Origin: a virus
Reading direction: 5' to 3' (one strand)
IMG/VR virus record: IMGVR_UViG_3300031972_002122
Coordinates: 62,001-126,000 of that record
Length of the DNA: 64,000 bases
Positions 1 to 9,391 of this stretch are shown here, in pieces (the stretch's first letter is position 1; every line of letters starts with the position of its first letter). Below the pieces are notes generated by a model that worked only from the letters and a program-made list of their open reading frames with translations, was not told where the DNA came from and searched no databases. A program made the translations under genes and the position numbers.

Positions 1-2
1 TA

Positions 3-1793
3 GATGCCATATCTAAATACGAACTTGGAAGGGGTAAAGTAGATTATGAGAAGGATTTAGATCACTTGTTTGAGACTGATCCTGTAAAGTTCATCGAATA
101 TAACGTTGAAGACGTTAGACTGATCGTCGACTTAGATGATAAGTTAGATTTTATAGCAATAGCGATGGGTACATGTCATAAAGGACACGTCCCATATGAA
201 GACGTTTTCTTCACATCGAGGTATATGGAAGGTGCGTGTCTTACCGAAACTAAGAAGCGTGGGATCATCGCTACGAGGAGTAATCGGGATAGTGGGGGTA
301 AGGCTAAGGGGGCATTCGTTAAGTCCAGTAGACCCGGACGATATGAGTGGGTATATGACCTTGATTTAACCTCACTATACCCATCAAATATTATGTCATT
401 AAATATTTCACCCGAGACTAAAGTTGCTAAGATAATAGACTGGAGCTCGGAAGACTATTTACAAGATGTTGATCGAGATTTCACGATGGAACATTTCTTG
501 CCTGATGGGGAATCTCAAATGGCTAATATTCCACTTAAAAAAATACGTAAATTTTTAGAAGATACTGGTTACAGTATTGCTGCTAATGGTGTCATATACC
601 AGACCAAAACTCAGGGATTGATTCCAAGTCTTTTAGATATGTGGTTCGGGGAGCGGAAAGCATATAGGAAACTTGCTAGTGAAGCGCATGAGCGGGGGGA
701 CATGGAAACGTATGGATATTACAACCGTAAGCAGAAGATTCAAAAAGTATTACTGAACTCACTGTATGGAGTTTTACTACTGCCTGTATTCAGGTTTTAC
801 GATAAAGATAATGGTGAAGCGGTTACATTGACTGGTCAGCAGTTGATTCACTTCACAACTAAAATGGCTAATCATTTTTATAATAAGGAGTTAGGGACTG
901 ACGGTATCGATTACTGTTTATATACAGATACCGATTCGGTTTTTTACGAATCCATGCCGATAATTAATCATCGTTATGGTAAGGTAGATGAAGCCGACAT
1001 CCCAGAGCTATCAATTCAAGTAGCAACTGAAGTTCAGAATTTTATCAATAAAGCGTATGATGTGTACGCTGAAAAGTTTCACAACATAACTGAACATCGG
1101 TGGGATATTAAGCAGGAGCTAATAGCTAGGAGGGCGTTCTGGGGTGCTGCGAAGAAGCGGTATGCCATGTGGATTGTTCGTGAGGGTAACGAGGTGAAGG
1201 ATGAGGCTGATATTAAAGGATTTGACTCGGTTAGAAGTAGTTTCCCAAAACTATTTAGATCGTTCATGGAAGAACTTATTATTGACATTTTGCATGATGG
1301 AGACCCAGCGTCGTTAAATAGTAAAATAATTCAATTTAAGCGTCAACTATTTGATTATGATGTCATGGATATAATGAATCCAACTTCGGTGAAAGACATT
1401 GACAAGTGGCGACCTATGAAGAAGGGTATTGATGGGGGTGACGTTGTGGATAAGGGAGTGCGGTTTATGAAATCTACACCGATACATGTAAAATCTGCAA
1501 TGAATTATAATCGACTCATGGAGGCGTTGGGAATAAATTCGGCACCTAATGTTGAGAATGGTGATAAGATATTATGGACATATTTAAAAGATAATCCGTA
1601 CGATTTCAACACAATTTCGCTGATGGGTTATGATGATCCAGAAAAAATTGTTACATTTGTCAACAAGTATATAAATCGGGATAAACTTTTTGATAAGGCA
1701 CTCGGTGGAAAACTTCAATCTATTTGGGATGATTTGGGATGGGGTAGAATTGTGATGAATCCTAATGTATCTAAATTTTTTATATTCGATTAG
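3..1793 (+). CDS. DNA polymerase, family B (T4 gp43-like), 5' end outside window
   Basis: Replicative DNA polymerase; about 596 C-terminal residues are visible. The reading frame is open to the left window edge, so the first listed methionine (a TTG at 66) is not the real start. The Exo III motif of the 3'-5' exonuclease (YNVED, near 104-118) is followed by polymerase motif A (DLDLTSLYPS, about 354-383), motif B (KVLLNSLYG, about 742-768), motif C (YTDTDSV, about 921-941) and a KKRY motif (about 1156). The last residues (VSKFFIFD) resemble the hydrophobic C-terminal peptide by which RB69/T4 polymerases bind their clamp. The clamp gene follows one base after the stop. The family call is very secure; the clamp-peptide reading is inference. 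Confidence 0.97.
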   Translation, partial: DAISKYELGRGKVDYEKDLDHLFETDPVKFIEYNVEDVRLIVDLDDKLDFIAIAMGTCHKGHVPYEDVFFTSRYMEGACLTETKKRGIIATRSNRDSGGKAKGAFVKSSRPGRYEWVYDLDLTSLYPSNIMSLNISPETKVAKIIDWSSEDYLQDVDRDFTMEHFLPDGESQMANIPLKKIRKFLEDTGYSIAANGVIYQTKTQGLIPSLLDMWFGERKAYRKLASEAHERGDMETYGYYNRKQKIQKVLLNSLYGVLLLPVFRFYDKDNGEAVTLTGQQLIHFTTKMANHFYNKELGTDGIDYCLYTDTDSVFYESMPIINHRYGKVDEADIPELSIQVATEVQNFINKAYDVYAEKFHNITEHRWDIKQELIARRAFWGAAKKRYAMWIVREGNEVKDEADIKGFDSVRSSFPKLFRSFMEELIIDILHDGDPASLNSKIIQFKRQLFDYDVMDIMNPTSVKDIDKWRPMKKGIDGGDVVDKGVRFMKSTPIHVKSAMNYNRLMEALGINSAPNVENGDKILWTYLKDNPYDFNTISLMGYDDPEKIVTFVNKYINRDKLFDKALGGKLQSIWDDLGWGRIVMNPNVSKFFIFD

Positions 1794-1794
1794 T

Positions 1795-2523
1795 ATGGAT
1801 AAAGTGTTATTGCATCGGGTTATAGGTTCTGGTTTTATACGTGGTATTTGCGATCGTGCGGTTTTATTTTTTGATGGTCGTAATCTATGTTGTGAGTTTA
1901 TTTCTGAGAATAAAATATTAACTGGACGTGTTGTGTCTGTTAAATTTAACGACGGTAATAACTTTATAGGAGAGCATAAAATAGGTCTACCGAGTATTGA
2001 TTCGTTTCTGAAAATGCTAAAAACGCTTGGTGATGACGTAACTGCTGAAGTTGAACGTGAGGGTAGGGATGAGCGATATCTGATTTTGGGTGATGGAACA
2101 TTGCAGATGAAGTACGGACTGATAACAAATAGTCAGATGCCTAAAATACCTAGAATATCCATGGAAGCACTATCTAAAAATCCAGTTAAACTTCCAGTTG
2201 ATAAAGATTTTATTACTAAGTTTCATAAATTGTCTGGGGCTATTAAAGATTGTAAATATTTATTCGTCAAGACTGATGGATCAAATATTGATTTAATCCT
2301 ATCCCAGTCCGAAGATTATGAAACTGGTGCAAAGATGACCTACCCAATTGATGGCGGGGAAACTATAGAAACTTTAGTGTTTGACACAAAAACATTTAGA
2401 GGTGTTCTATATAATAATCGACATTGTGGTCGTGGTGTTATTGAATTTCATAGTGGTGGGTTGGCTGAAATCAATTTCTTTTCTGAAAATATTAAAACAA
2501 ACTACCATATATTAGCAGAATAA
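1795..2523 (+). CDS. DNA polymerase sliding clamp (T4 gp45-like)
   Basis: Predicted trimeric processivity clamp of 242 residues, close to the 228 of T4 gp45. The ATG lies one base after the polymerase stop; an upstream in-frame ATG at 1765 would overlap the polymerase, so 1795 is preferred. The sequence has the strand-rich, low-cysteine look of PCNA-fold proteins and ends in a segment like gp45 (GGLAEINFFSENIKTNYHI). Position next to the polymerase and length are the main support; overall similarity is weak by eye. Confidence 0.7.
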   Translation: MDKVLLHRVIGSGFIRGICDRAVLFFDGRNLCCEFISENKILTGRVVSVKFNDGNNFIGEHKIGLPSIDSFLKMLKTLGDDVTAEVEREGRDERYLILGDGTLQMKYGLITNSQMPKIPRISMEALSKNPVKLPVDKDFITKFHKLSGAIKDCKYLFVKTDGSNIDLILSQSEDYETGAKMTYPIDGGETIETLVFDTKTFRGVLYNNRHCGRGVIEFHSGGLAEINFFSENIKTNYHILAE

Positions 2524-2552
2524 TTTAACTTTAAACTTATTACAAGATAGAT

Positions 2553-2789
2553 ATGATTTATGAAACTGGGACAGTATTGATGGAGAAGCAAGTAACTGAT
2601 GAATTTTTGATCATGCTTGGTTATTCTAAAATGATAGGCGGTGAACCGTCTACGTGTTCATGTTTAGTCGTTACACCTAACGCTGATAATACTCGGGCGA
2701 GAGTCAGGGGTATAAAATTTGTCAGTGAAGATGACTTAGTTATGGTGGATCGACCAGTGTGGGCAGATTATATTAATGTTTCTTGGTAA
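2553..2789 (+). CDS. hypothetical protein (78 aa)
   Basis: Small protein of unknown function between the clamp and the sugar cassette. No signal peptide, membrane segment or known motif is visible. The ATG follows an A-rich leader containing an AACTTATT box similar to the late-promoter-like boxes elsewhere in the window, so this may begin a transcription unit. Confidence 0.65.
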   Translation: MIYETGTVLMEKQVTDEFLIMLGYSKMIGGEPSTCSCLVVTPNADNTRARVRGIKFVSEDDLVMVDRPVWADYINVSW

Positions 2790-2805
2790 TTAAAATAGAT
2801 TATTT

Positions 2806-3195
2806 ATGAGTGTAATTAAAAAAACAGTGGTGCAGTTCACTGATGGTAAGTGCCATAGTTTAAATCTTGAAGTTATGGTAGATGACTCGGATTTATCGTT
2901 AGTGAATATACTAACTGATTTGAAGGTAGCGTTACCAATGGGTGATGTAGCAACGCAGCGGATGATTCCTGAATGTGTGGACGGTGATGGTTTAGTATTC
3001 CTAACTGAAGTTGCCGATGGTATTTACCGACCGAGTGTAGATGATATTGAGGCGTGTTACTATGATGATGTCGGTCTCCCACCACACGTTAAGAATTATT
3101 ATGAGGGCGTCGTGGTCTTCGATAAAGAAAATTTCACTGAAGCCCTGTCGGGTGGGTATGAAAGTATTATATCAATATCAATTATTTCAAATTAA
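2806..3195 (+). CDS. hypothetical protein (129 aa)
   Basis: Acidic soluble protein with no recognised motif. It lies 16 bases after the preceding gene and 10 before the next, consistent with co-transcription. No function can be proposed. Confidence 0.65.
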   Translation: MSVIKKTVVQFTDGKCHSLNLEVMVDDSDLSLVNILTDLKVALPMGDVATQRMIPECVDGDGLVFLTEVADGIYRPSVDDIEACYYDDVGLPPHVKNYYEGVVVFDKENFTEALSGGYESIISISIISN

Positions 3196-3205
3196 ATTTT
3201 AACAA

Positions 3206-3406
3206 ATGAGTTATTACAACGTGAAAGTGAATGTCACTACTGAAAGTGACAAGGGTCAAATTAAGCAGAAGTCAGAATTGTACTTGGTTGAGGCTGAGAG
3301 TGTAACGGAAGCTGAGGCTAAGATGTACAAAGATTTTGAGGGATATAATGACGATTGGGAAGTCGTTTCGACTGTTAAGACCAAAATTATTAAGGTAGTA
3401 GAATGA
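3206..3406 (+). CDS. DUF4494-like small protein
   Basis: A 66-residue protein with the pattern YLVEAESVTEAEAKM followed by a strand ending in VKTKI. From memory this matches DUF4494, a family found mainly in Bacteroidetes and their phages (YLVDAVSFTEAEA then KKTKI). Function unknown. Its stop overlaps the next start (ATGA). It is one of the better host clues in the window. Confidence 0.72.
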   Translation: MSYYNVKVNVTTESDKGQIKQKSELYLVEAESVTEAEAKMYKDFEGYNDDWEVVSTVKTKIIKVVE

Positions 3407-4515
3407 TTCATATCATTGATTATATAAACACTGACGCTCGTCATATGGATCATTGGAGGACTGTAGTTCCCCAAGCATTGATAGATGCTGGGCACGAGGT
3501 GAATGTAATCAGTGGTACTGATGAGCATCTAGCTGCGTCGGAATGGAATCTCCTCGGGGAAATGTTTTATAAAACAACTCAGTTTGCTACATTGCATGAT
3601 GAAATTGTGACTGGGGGAATTTCTCGAGGAGATATCTTAATAATCGGTGATGCTTGGAATCCTACGATTATATCGCTAAAATACATCCAATTGATAATGA
3701 ATCTTGATGTCGTAGTGATTGGTATGTGGCGGGATGGGTTATTCGATCTTAATAGTAAAATCAGAACTGGACTATTGAGAAAGCCTAAGCATTGGGCTAG
3801 ATCGTTCGAACGAGCCTTATATAAAGCATATGATTATAACTGCTTTATTACCGACAGTCAACATAAACGATTCATGAATCGGTATCGATATAACGAAACC
3901 AGTGAATCGTTAGTTACTGGTCTACCATATCAGAAGTTAATAGAGTTAAGATCACAATATAGCGTGGTTGACAAGGAAAATATAATAGTTCTACCACATG
4001 ACTCTGCAGATTCTGATCAACGGAAAATATTTGGGGCTTTAAAAAATTACTTAACGGACTTCACGTTTATCGACTGTTATGAATTGCAATTGTCTAGTAG
4101 TGAGTACTATTCAATACTGAATCGGGCTAAAGCTGTAATGGCTATTAATTTATCAGAGACCGATCCGACTAATATATACGAAGCTATGTTGTTCGGTTGT
4201 GTCCCAATCATACCCGACGCGCTGATTTATTCGGATATATTCCCCGAACAATATTGGTATCCAACACACTACACTCAACCACCGTTTATGAACTTTGTTA
4301 GGGGTCGAGAATATATGCATAGACATATTAAGGATGTGATGGAGAATTACGATCAACTAAAACCAGAAAAATCCGTAGTTGACGCTATTGGGAATACATA
4401 TTTTAACAATGACGGATTATTACAATTAGTTAATAAAATAAAGAAAGATTATGCTACAAAACCAAGGAAACGGGTTAGACCTCAACGTAAATTTAAGCGA
4501 AGCCGAAACAATTAA
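3403..4515 (+). CDS. glycosyltransferase-like protein (GT-B type)
   Basis: A 370-residue protein with GT-B architecture: N-terminal 'ALIDAGHEVNVISG', typical of GT1/GT4 acceptor-binding domains, and a C-terminal nucleotide-sugar domain with 'SETDPTNIYEAMLFGCVPI', which matches the E-x7-G/P region of these enzymes. The C-terminus is strongly basic (KPRKRVRPQRKFKRSRNN), possibly nucleic-acid or partner binding. It starts in an ATGA overlap and is the first gene of the carbohydrate cassette. Donor and acceptor are unknown. Confidence 0.7.
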   Translation: MIHIIDYINTDARHMDHWRTVVPQALIDAGHEVNVISGTDEHLAASEWNLLGEMFYKTTQFATLHDEIVTGGISRGDILIIGDAWNPTIISLKYIQLIMNLDVVVIGMWRDGLFDLNSKIRTGLLRKPKHWARSFERALYKAYDYNCFITDSQHKRFMNRYRYNETSESLVTGLPYQKLIELRSQYSVVDKENIIVLPHDSADSDQRKIFGALKNYLTDFTFIDCYELQLSSSEYYSILNRAKAVMAINLSETDPTNIYEAMLFGCVPIIPDALIYSDIFPEQYWYPTHYTQPPFMNFVRGREYMHRHIKDVMENYDQLKPEKSVVDAIGNTYFNNDGLLQLVNKIKKDYATKPRKRVRPQRKFKRSRNN

Positions 4516-4726
4516 ATGTGAAAATTGTGACGGTAGACTATTCAGCCAACACTTTATATTGAAAAAGCTACCAAAGATAATGGTTGGTGCTCCAACGGAC
4601 ATCCCAGTACCAGTACCGATATGGACATGCGCTGGATGTGGTACTGTTAATTTAGACTTTATTCCTAGAGGGGTTGGTACCGCTGAAGAATTATTTGACC
4701 TTAAAAGCGATGACGACAATGAGTAA
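4451..4726 (+). CDS. zinc-ribbon protein
   Basis: A 91-residue protein with two CxxC pairs, CENC and CAGC, about 35 residues apart and separated by a hydrophobic segment (FILKKLPKIM): a four-cysteine zinc ribbon. The start overlaps the preceding gene by 65 bases because no later methionine precedes the first CxxC; a non-ATG start closer to 4500 is possible. Similar ribbon proteins occur in T4-like marine phages (recollection). Function unknown. Confidence 0.68.
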   Translation: MLQNQGNGLDLNVNLSEAETIKCENCDGRLFSQHFILKKLPKIMVGAPTDIPVPVPIWTCAGCGTVNLDFIPRGVGTAEELFDLKSDDDNE

Positions 4727-5009
4727 TGAATTAAGTAATTTCAATTTGATACGTCAGAACGAGAAAAATCGAGCATTGCGTGCAGTGTCTGGAAAGTTTA
4801 ATAATGTAGATAACTCAGAACCTGAGCACGGCGGTGATGAAGACGTGTATGATATACTGTCCGATCTAACAACGCTAAATTTATCATCTAGAACGTTGCG
4901 TCAACTTGTCGGTAGTCGTACAGATATTGAATCTTCGGACGTAATTAAACATCTCCGTGATATACAAGATCAATGCCGTGTAATTATCGGTAAGTTGGAG
5001 GGGATTTGA
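4710..5009 (+). CDS. hypothetical protein (99 aa)
   Basis: Acidic helical protein with no known motif. ATG codons at 4710 or 4719 both overlap the upstream stop; the longer TTG-initiated form from 4674 is less likely. GGAGG at 4998-5002, inside its 3' end, probably serves as the ribosome site of the next gene. Confidence 0.62.
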   Translation: MTTMSNELSNFNLIRQNEKNRALRAVSGKFNNVDNSEPEHGGDEDVYDILSDLTTLNLSSRTLRQLVGSRTDIESSDVIKHLRDIQDQCRVIIGKLEGI

Positions 5010-5920
5010 GAATATTGGGCGTTGACATACCAGAACGGAAGCGTGAAGACTTAGTAGTTTCTTACACGCAATTTTCTGCTTATCAAAAGTGTCCTAAGAG
5101 TTGGGAACTTAAATACGCTAAACGTCTGGGTAAGTACGAGCCCAATATTTATCTATTATTTGGAACTGTTATACACGATACCATTCAACTTTGGATTAAA
5201 AGTATGTTTGATGGTGACGAATCTTACGATTATGTTGATTGTTTTCGAAAAAACATGATGAGTGAATTCGATAAGTTGGTAACTCGGTGGGGAACTACTT
5301 TCACTGACTTGGATACACTCATGGAATTTCATGACGATGGTATAGAAATATTACATTACCTGAAACATACACTTAGGCGGTATTTTAATCCACGTAAATA
5401 TAATTTTTTAGGATTTGAGATACCCATCGTATATCAATGTGATGAGAGTAAGCCTAAACTTAAATTTCGTGGTCACTTGGATTTAGTATTTCAAGAGATC
5501 GGGAGTGGTAGATACATGATCATGGATATTAAGACTAGTACTAATGGGTGGGGTTTTTACCAACAGACAGACATGAGTAAACAGTCCCAACTTGTTCTAT
5601 ATAAATACTTTTTTTCCAAGATGTTTAACGTTCCAATCGACAACATCGACACGTTATATTTTATAGTTAAGCGCAAGCTCAAGGACGACACCCCGTGGGG
5701 AAATAGTAGAGTTCAGGAATATTCACCAATCCAAAGTACACAGGCGTGTGAGAGTATAGCCAACGAGTTTGAAACATTTGTTCGGGAGTCGTTTGATCAT
5801 GATGGAACTCCCAGAACTGATATAGAATACCCAGCGATTTCTGGTGACGATGGTAAGAACTGTAAATTTTGTGAATTTTCAGATTTCGAGGAGCACTGTC
5901 CTAAAAAAAATAGAAAATAG
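5006..5920 (+). CDS. PD-(D/E)XK nuclease, RecB/Cas4-like, with probable Fe-S cluster
   Basis: A 304-residue exonuclease-like protein. Seen in order: N-terminal 'QFSAYQKCP' with one cysteine, GTVIHD, GHLDLVF (catalytic Asp), MDIKTS (the DxK motif), QLVLYKY (Q-x3-Y motif), then a C-terminal cluster CKFC-x7-HC. One N-terminal plus three C-terminal cysteines is the Cas4/AddB-type 4Fe-4S arrangement. Likely role is DNA end processing in replication or recombination. It starts with TTG overlapping the previous TGA, with GGAGG just upstream. There are no CRISPR genes nearby, so it is not an adaptation Cas4. Confidence 0.85.
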   Translation: MRILGVDIPERKREDLVVSYTQFSAYQKCPKSWELKYAKRLGKYEPNIYLLFGTVIHDTIQLWIKSMFDGDESYDYVDCFRKNMMSEFDKLVTRWGTTFTDLDTLMEFHDDGIEILHYLKHTLRRYFNPRKYNFLGFEIPIVYQCDESKPKLKFRGHLDLVFQEIGSGRYMIMDIKTSTNGWGFYQQTDMSKQSQLVLYKYFFSKMFNVPIDNIDTLYFIVKRKLKDDTPWGNSRVQEYSPIQSTQACESIANEFETFVRESFDHDGTPRTDIEYPAISGDDGKNCKFCEFSDFEEHCPKKNRK

Positions 5921-5963
5921 TGCATATATACCTAGCGTGTATAAATTATTAAAAAGAATTTAT

Positions 5964-5972
5964 ATACTTATT
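5964..5972 (+). promoter_or_regulatory. late-promoter-like box ATACTTATT
   Basis: In the 68-base gap before the glycosyltransferase at 5989. It belongs to a recurring set, ATA(T/C)TTAT(A/T), found just upstream of many starts here and reminiscent of the TATAAATA element of T4-type late promoters. Function is inferred from recurrence only. Confidence 0.45.
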
Positions 5973-5988
5973 GTAAACTAGTTATTAT

Positions 5989-7479
5989 ATGCACAAAGTA
6001 AACTTACCTAAGTTAAAGCGAGTCGATCAAGACCGTCCTAAAAAGAAAAAAATCTTATTATTATCTGACGATTTACGAATGCATTCAGGGATTGCTACAA
6101 TGTCCCGAGAATTCGTTATCGGTACCTCTGACACATTTGATTGGGTACAATTAGGTGCCGCGTTGAAACACCCCGATCATGGTAAAGCTTTCGACGTTTC
6201 TGATGATGTTAATTTTAATAAAGGAATAGATCATTCGTCGGTTAAGATATATGCACATACTGGATATGGGAGTCCTGATGTTTTGCGAGAACTTGTGGAA
6301 ACTGAAAAACCAGACGCTATATTACATTTCACTGATCCTAGATTTTGGGGGTGGTTGTATGCGATGGAGCATGAGATTCGTACAAAAATGCAAATACCGA
6401 TCATGTACTACAATATATGGGATGCTCCACCAGCACCATTCTGGAATAAACCATTCTATCAGTCATGCGATCTTATAATGAACATAAGTAAGCAAACAAA
6501 CAATCTAGTTAAGTTAGTTTTAGGTGAGGATGGATATAAGGACATTAGTCAAGGCGATGGTGATGGTGATATTATGGTTTGCCATGTTCCACATGGTATA
6601 AACAAAACACAATATTTTAAAATCACGGAGGAGCATGCTGAGTGGGAAGAATATAAAGCCTTAGAGAAGAAATTTAAGGAGAGTCACGACGTAGATTTCA
6701 TATTCTTTTGGAATAATAGAAACATTCGCCGTAAGATGATGGGGGACTTGATTCTAGCATATAAACAGTTCTGTGACTCATTACCACCAGAACAGGCTAA
6801 GCGTGTAGCATTATTCATGCATACTCAAATGCGCGATCCGAATGGTACAGATATACCAGAAGTGGTTAGAGTTGTCTGTCCAGATCATAAAGTTATATTT
6901 AACGAAGAGAAGCTTCCAGTCAAAGCATTGAACATGTTTTACAACTTATCTGATGTGACCATTAATATAGCGTCGAATGAAGGATTTGGATTGTCTTCTG
7001 CTGAATCAATTATGACTGAAACTCCTGTATTAAATAATACGACAGGTGGGCTCCAAGATCAGGTTAGATTCGAGGATGAAAATGGTGATTGGCTTACATT
7101 TAATAAGCAATTTACTAGTAACCACGCTGGTACATATACGAAACATGGTGCATGGGCTAAGGTAGTATTCCCGTCCAATCGATCATTGCAAGGATCGGTT
7201 GTAACTCCTTACATATTTGATGATCGATGTAATTTTTCTGACGTAGCTGAGCAGATGGCTGCTTGGTATGCTACTAGTAAATCTGAGCGAGATGAAGCTG
7301 GTAGAGCTGGGCGTGAATGGTTACTATCTGAGGAATCTGGAATGTCGGCGGATGAAATGTCGAACCGTATGCGGGATGCGATATTAACGTGTCTGGATGG
7401 ATGGGTTCGTAGAGAACGATTTGAATTGATTAAAGTAACTGATAAAGAAAAGATAACAGAGGCGGGTATCGTCTGGTAA
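5989..7479 (+). CDS. glycosyltransferase, GT4-like, with N-terminal NLPKL motif
   Basis: A 496-residue retaining-type glycosyltransferase. The C-terminal half shows NEGFGLSSAESIMTETPV, the classic E-x7-E donor-binding motif of GT4. Before the catalytic domain is a short basic leader with VNLPKLKRV (residues 4-12) then a lysine run. The same NLPKLK peptide recurs twice at the C-terminus of the next gene, suggesting a shared docking site. The gene has its own upstream promoter-like box. Donor and acceptor are unknown. Confidence 0.85.
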   Translation: MHKVNLPKLKRVDQDRPKKKKILLLSDDLRMHSGIATMSREFVIGTSDTFDWVQLGAALKHPDHGKAFDVSDDVNFNKGIDHSSVKIYAHTGYGSPDVLRELVETEKPDAILHFTDPRFWGWLYAMEHEIRTKMQIPIMYYNIWDAPPAPFWNKPFYQSCDLIMNISKQTNNLVKLVLGEDGYKDISQGDGDGDIMVCHVPHGINKTQYFKITEEHAEWEEYKALEKKFKESHDVDFIFFWNNRNIRRKMMGDLILAYKQFCDSLPPEQAKRVALFMHTQMRDPNGTDIPEVVRVVCPDHKVIFNEEKLPVKALNMFYNLSDVTINIASNEGFGLSSAESIMTETPVLNNTTGGLQDQVRFEDENGDWLTFNKQFTSNHAGTYTKHGAWAKVVFPSNRSLQGSVVTPYIFDDRCNFSDVAEQMAAWYATSKSERDEAGRAGREWLLSEESGMSADEMSNRMRDAILTCLDGWVRRERFELIKVTDKEKITEAGIVW

Positions 7480-7490
7480 AACGAGTATAA

Positions 7491-8870
7491 ATGAGTAAAA
7501 AAACAGTAGTAATAGCAGGAAGTGTAACGACTCGGTCGGGTTATGGTGCGCATGCACGTGATATCGCCAGAGCACTGATACTGTCCGATAAGTATGATGT
7601 TAGTATAATTCCCATTAAGTGGGGAAGCACTCCACAGGATGCGCTTGATCCTGATGATGCGGATGATAAATTGATACTTGATAGGTTGGTAGCACCACAG
7701 CTACAAGCTCAACCTGATGTATTCATACATCTATCCATTCCGAATGAATTCCAAAGGGCTGGAAAATTTAATATAGGCATCACGGCTGGTATAGAAACGA
7801 CTGCGTGTCGAGCTGAATGGATTGAAGGGTGTAACCGGATGGATTTAGTATTAGCAACGTCTGAACATTCCAAAAAAGTATTTGAGATAACTAGATTTGA
7901 GAAGCGAGACACGGCGACTCAACAAATAGTTGATGTTATCCAATTGACTAGACCAGTTGAAGTGTTATTTGAGGGGATTAGACCAGAAATATACAATAAG
8001 AAGATAAACCCAAAATCTCCTATAGTAAAATCCTTGAATGAAATACCAGAAGATTTTTGTTTTCTATTTGTAGGTCACTGGCTGCAAGGTGATTTGGGTC
8101 AGGATCGGAAAGATGTCGGTGGACTTGTTAGGACATTTCTAGAATCATTCAAGCGAAAGAATAGTCGGAATATGCCAGCACTGGTCATGAAAACTAGTCA
8201 AGCTGGATTTTCTGTAACTGAGCGTAAAGTTATTTTGGATAAGTTATCCGATTTAAGAGCCATGGTTCGGGGTGCTGGTTGGGAGCGCGAGCTTCCACCG
8301 ATATATGTATTGCATGGTAACCTTACTGACTCTGAAATGAACGATCTGTATAATCATAAAAAGATTAAGGCGATGGTTTCATTCACAAAGGGGGAAGGTT
8401 TTGGTAGACCACTTCTAGAATTCACAACAACTGGTAAGCCAGTTATAGCGTCTGGGTGGTCAGGTCAACTAGACTTCTTACATCCAGATTATAGCGTTGT
8501 CCTACGTGGACAACTGACGCCTGTACACGAATCGGCTACTAACGAATGGATTGTTGAAGGTTCGCAATGGTTTACTGTTAATTATCAATTAGCTAGTCAG
8601 GTTATGCTAGACCTTCATAAGCGGTATGATGAATACTTGAAGAAATCTAGAAAGCATAGAAAGTACACCATGGATAATTTTTCATTTGACAAGATGATTA
8701 ATAAATTATGTGATTATATTGATCGTGTTGAGGACTATTCTAAACTTGAACGTAAGATACCGAAGGCACCACAGCAGACTCAATTGAATCTTCCAAAGTT
8801 ATCTAAGACTGGCAACATTCAGAAGCCTGTTACTAAGAAAATTAATTTACCGAAATTAAAAAAGGTATAA
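7491..8870 (+). CDS. glycosyltransferase, GT4-like, with C-terminal NLPKL repeats
   Basis: A 459-residue GT-B protein. 'GYGAHARDIARAL' near the N-terminus is the glycine-rich first loop, and KGEGFGRPLLEFTTTGKPVI is the donor-site motif. The last 35 residues are a linker with LNLPKLSK and INLPKLKKV, matching the N-terminal peptide of the preceding enzyme. It lies 11 bases behind that gene, so the pair is co-transcribed and probably acts together. Confidence 0.83.
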   Translation: MSKKTVVIAGSVTTRSGYGAHARDIARALILSDKYDVSIIPIKWGSTPQDALDPDDADDKLILDRLVAPQLQAQPDVFIHLSIPNEFQRAGKFNIGITAGIETTACRAEWIEGCNRMDLVLATSEHSKKVFEITRFEKRDTATQQIVDVIQLTRPVEVLFEGIRPEIYNKKINPKSPIVKSLNEIPEDFCFLFVGHWLQGDLGQDRKDVGGLVRTFLESFKRKNSRNMPALVMKTSQAGFSVTERKVILDKLSDLRAMVRGAGWERELPPIYVLHGNLTDSEMNDLYNHKKIKAMVSFTKGEGFGRPLLEFTTTGKPVIASGWSGQLDFLHPDYSVVLRGQLTPVHESATNEWIVEGSQWFTVNYQLASQVMLDLHKRYDEYLKKSRKHRKYTMDNFSFDKMINKLCDYIDRVEDYSKLERKIPKAPQQTQLNLPKLSKTGNIQKPVTKKINLPKLKKV

Positions 8871-8872
8871 AC

Positions 8873-9391
8873 ATGAGAATTACATATGATGAGGTTTCCC
8901 CGTTTACTGGGAATCGGCGAGTGATGATTGAACCAGACCCAGAGAAGCAAGATAACATGAAAGTGTGTATGGATACTGGTTATCACACATACGCTGAGAG
9001 TTGGAAAAAGGAATCGGATGTGATCGATATCATCGAGAACACATTCCCATCTATATTATTAGACACTAAACGTGTGATGGATGATGGCAACATCTGGTAT
9101 AAATTAATGTTAGTTACGCCATTTGTTATGTTGATACCTGAAAGGTTTGGTGATAATGAAAGTGTGTGGGCTATATATGCGCTCAAAAATGGCAACCCAG
9201 AAACTGACGAGATCGTAATGGAAATTGCTGCAGTAGATGGGACACCACTTTATAGGTCGATTGATGTTGATACTCGAAAAGAATTCCCAGACGAAAAATT
9301 TGAACTTGCCATGGACGCATTTCAAAGCGTCGGGGCTGCAGTGTATGGTAAAATATTTGAAATGGCAAAATCTGAAACGGAAGCTGAATGA
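8873..9391 (+). CDS. hypothetical protein (172 aa)
   Basis: Soluble protein beginning with 'YDEVSPFTGNRRVMIEPD'. No catalytic motif is recognised. It sits between glycosyltransferase genes, two bases after one and with an ATGA overlap to the next, so a role linked to the cassette is possible but unproven. Confidence 0.65.
   Translation: MRITYDEVSPFTGNRRVMIEPDPEKQDNMKVCMDTGYHTYAESWKKESDVIDIIENTFPSILLDTKRVMDDGNIWYKLMLVTPFVMLIPERFGDNESVWAIYALKNGNPETDEIVMEIAAVDGTPLYRSIDVDTRKEFPDEKFELAMDAFQSVGAAVYGKIFEMAKSETEAE

Noticed and set aside
5006-5920. CRISPR adaptation Cas4
   Set aside because: No repeats with regular spacers and no other cas-like genes occur in the window; a replication or recombination nuclease is more likely.
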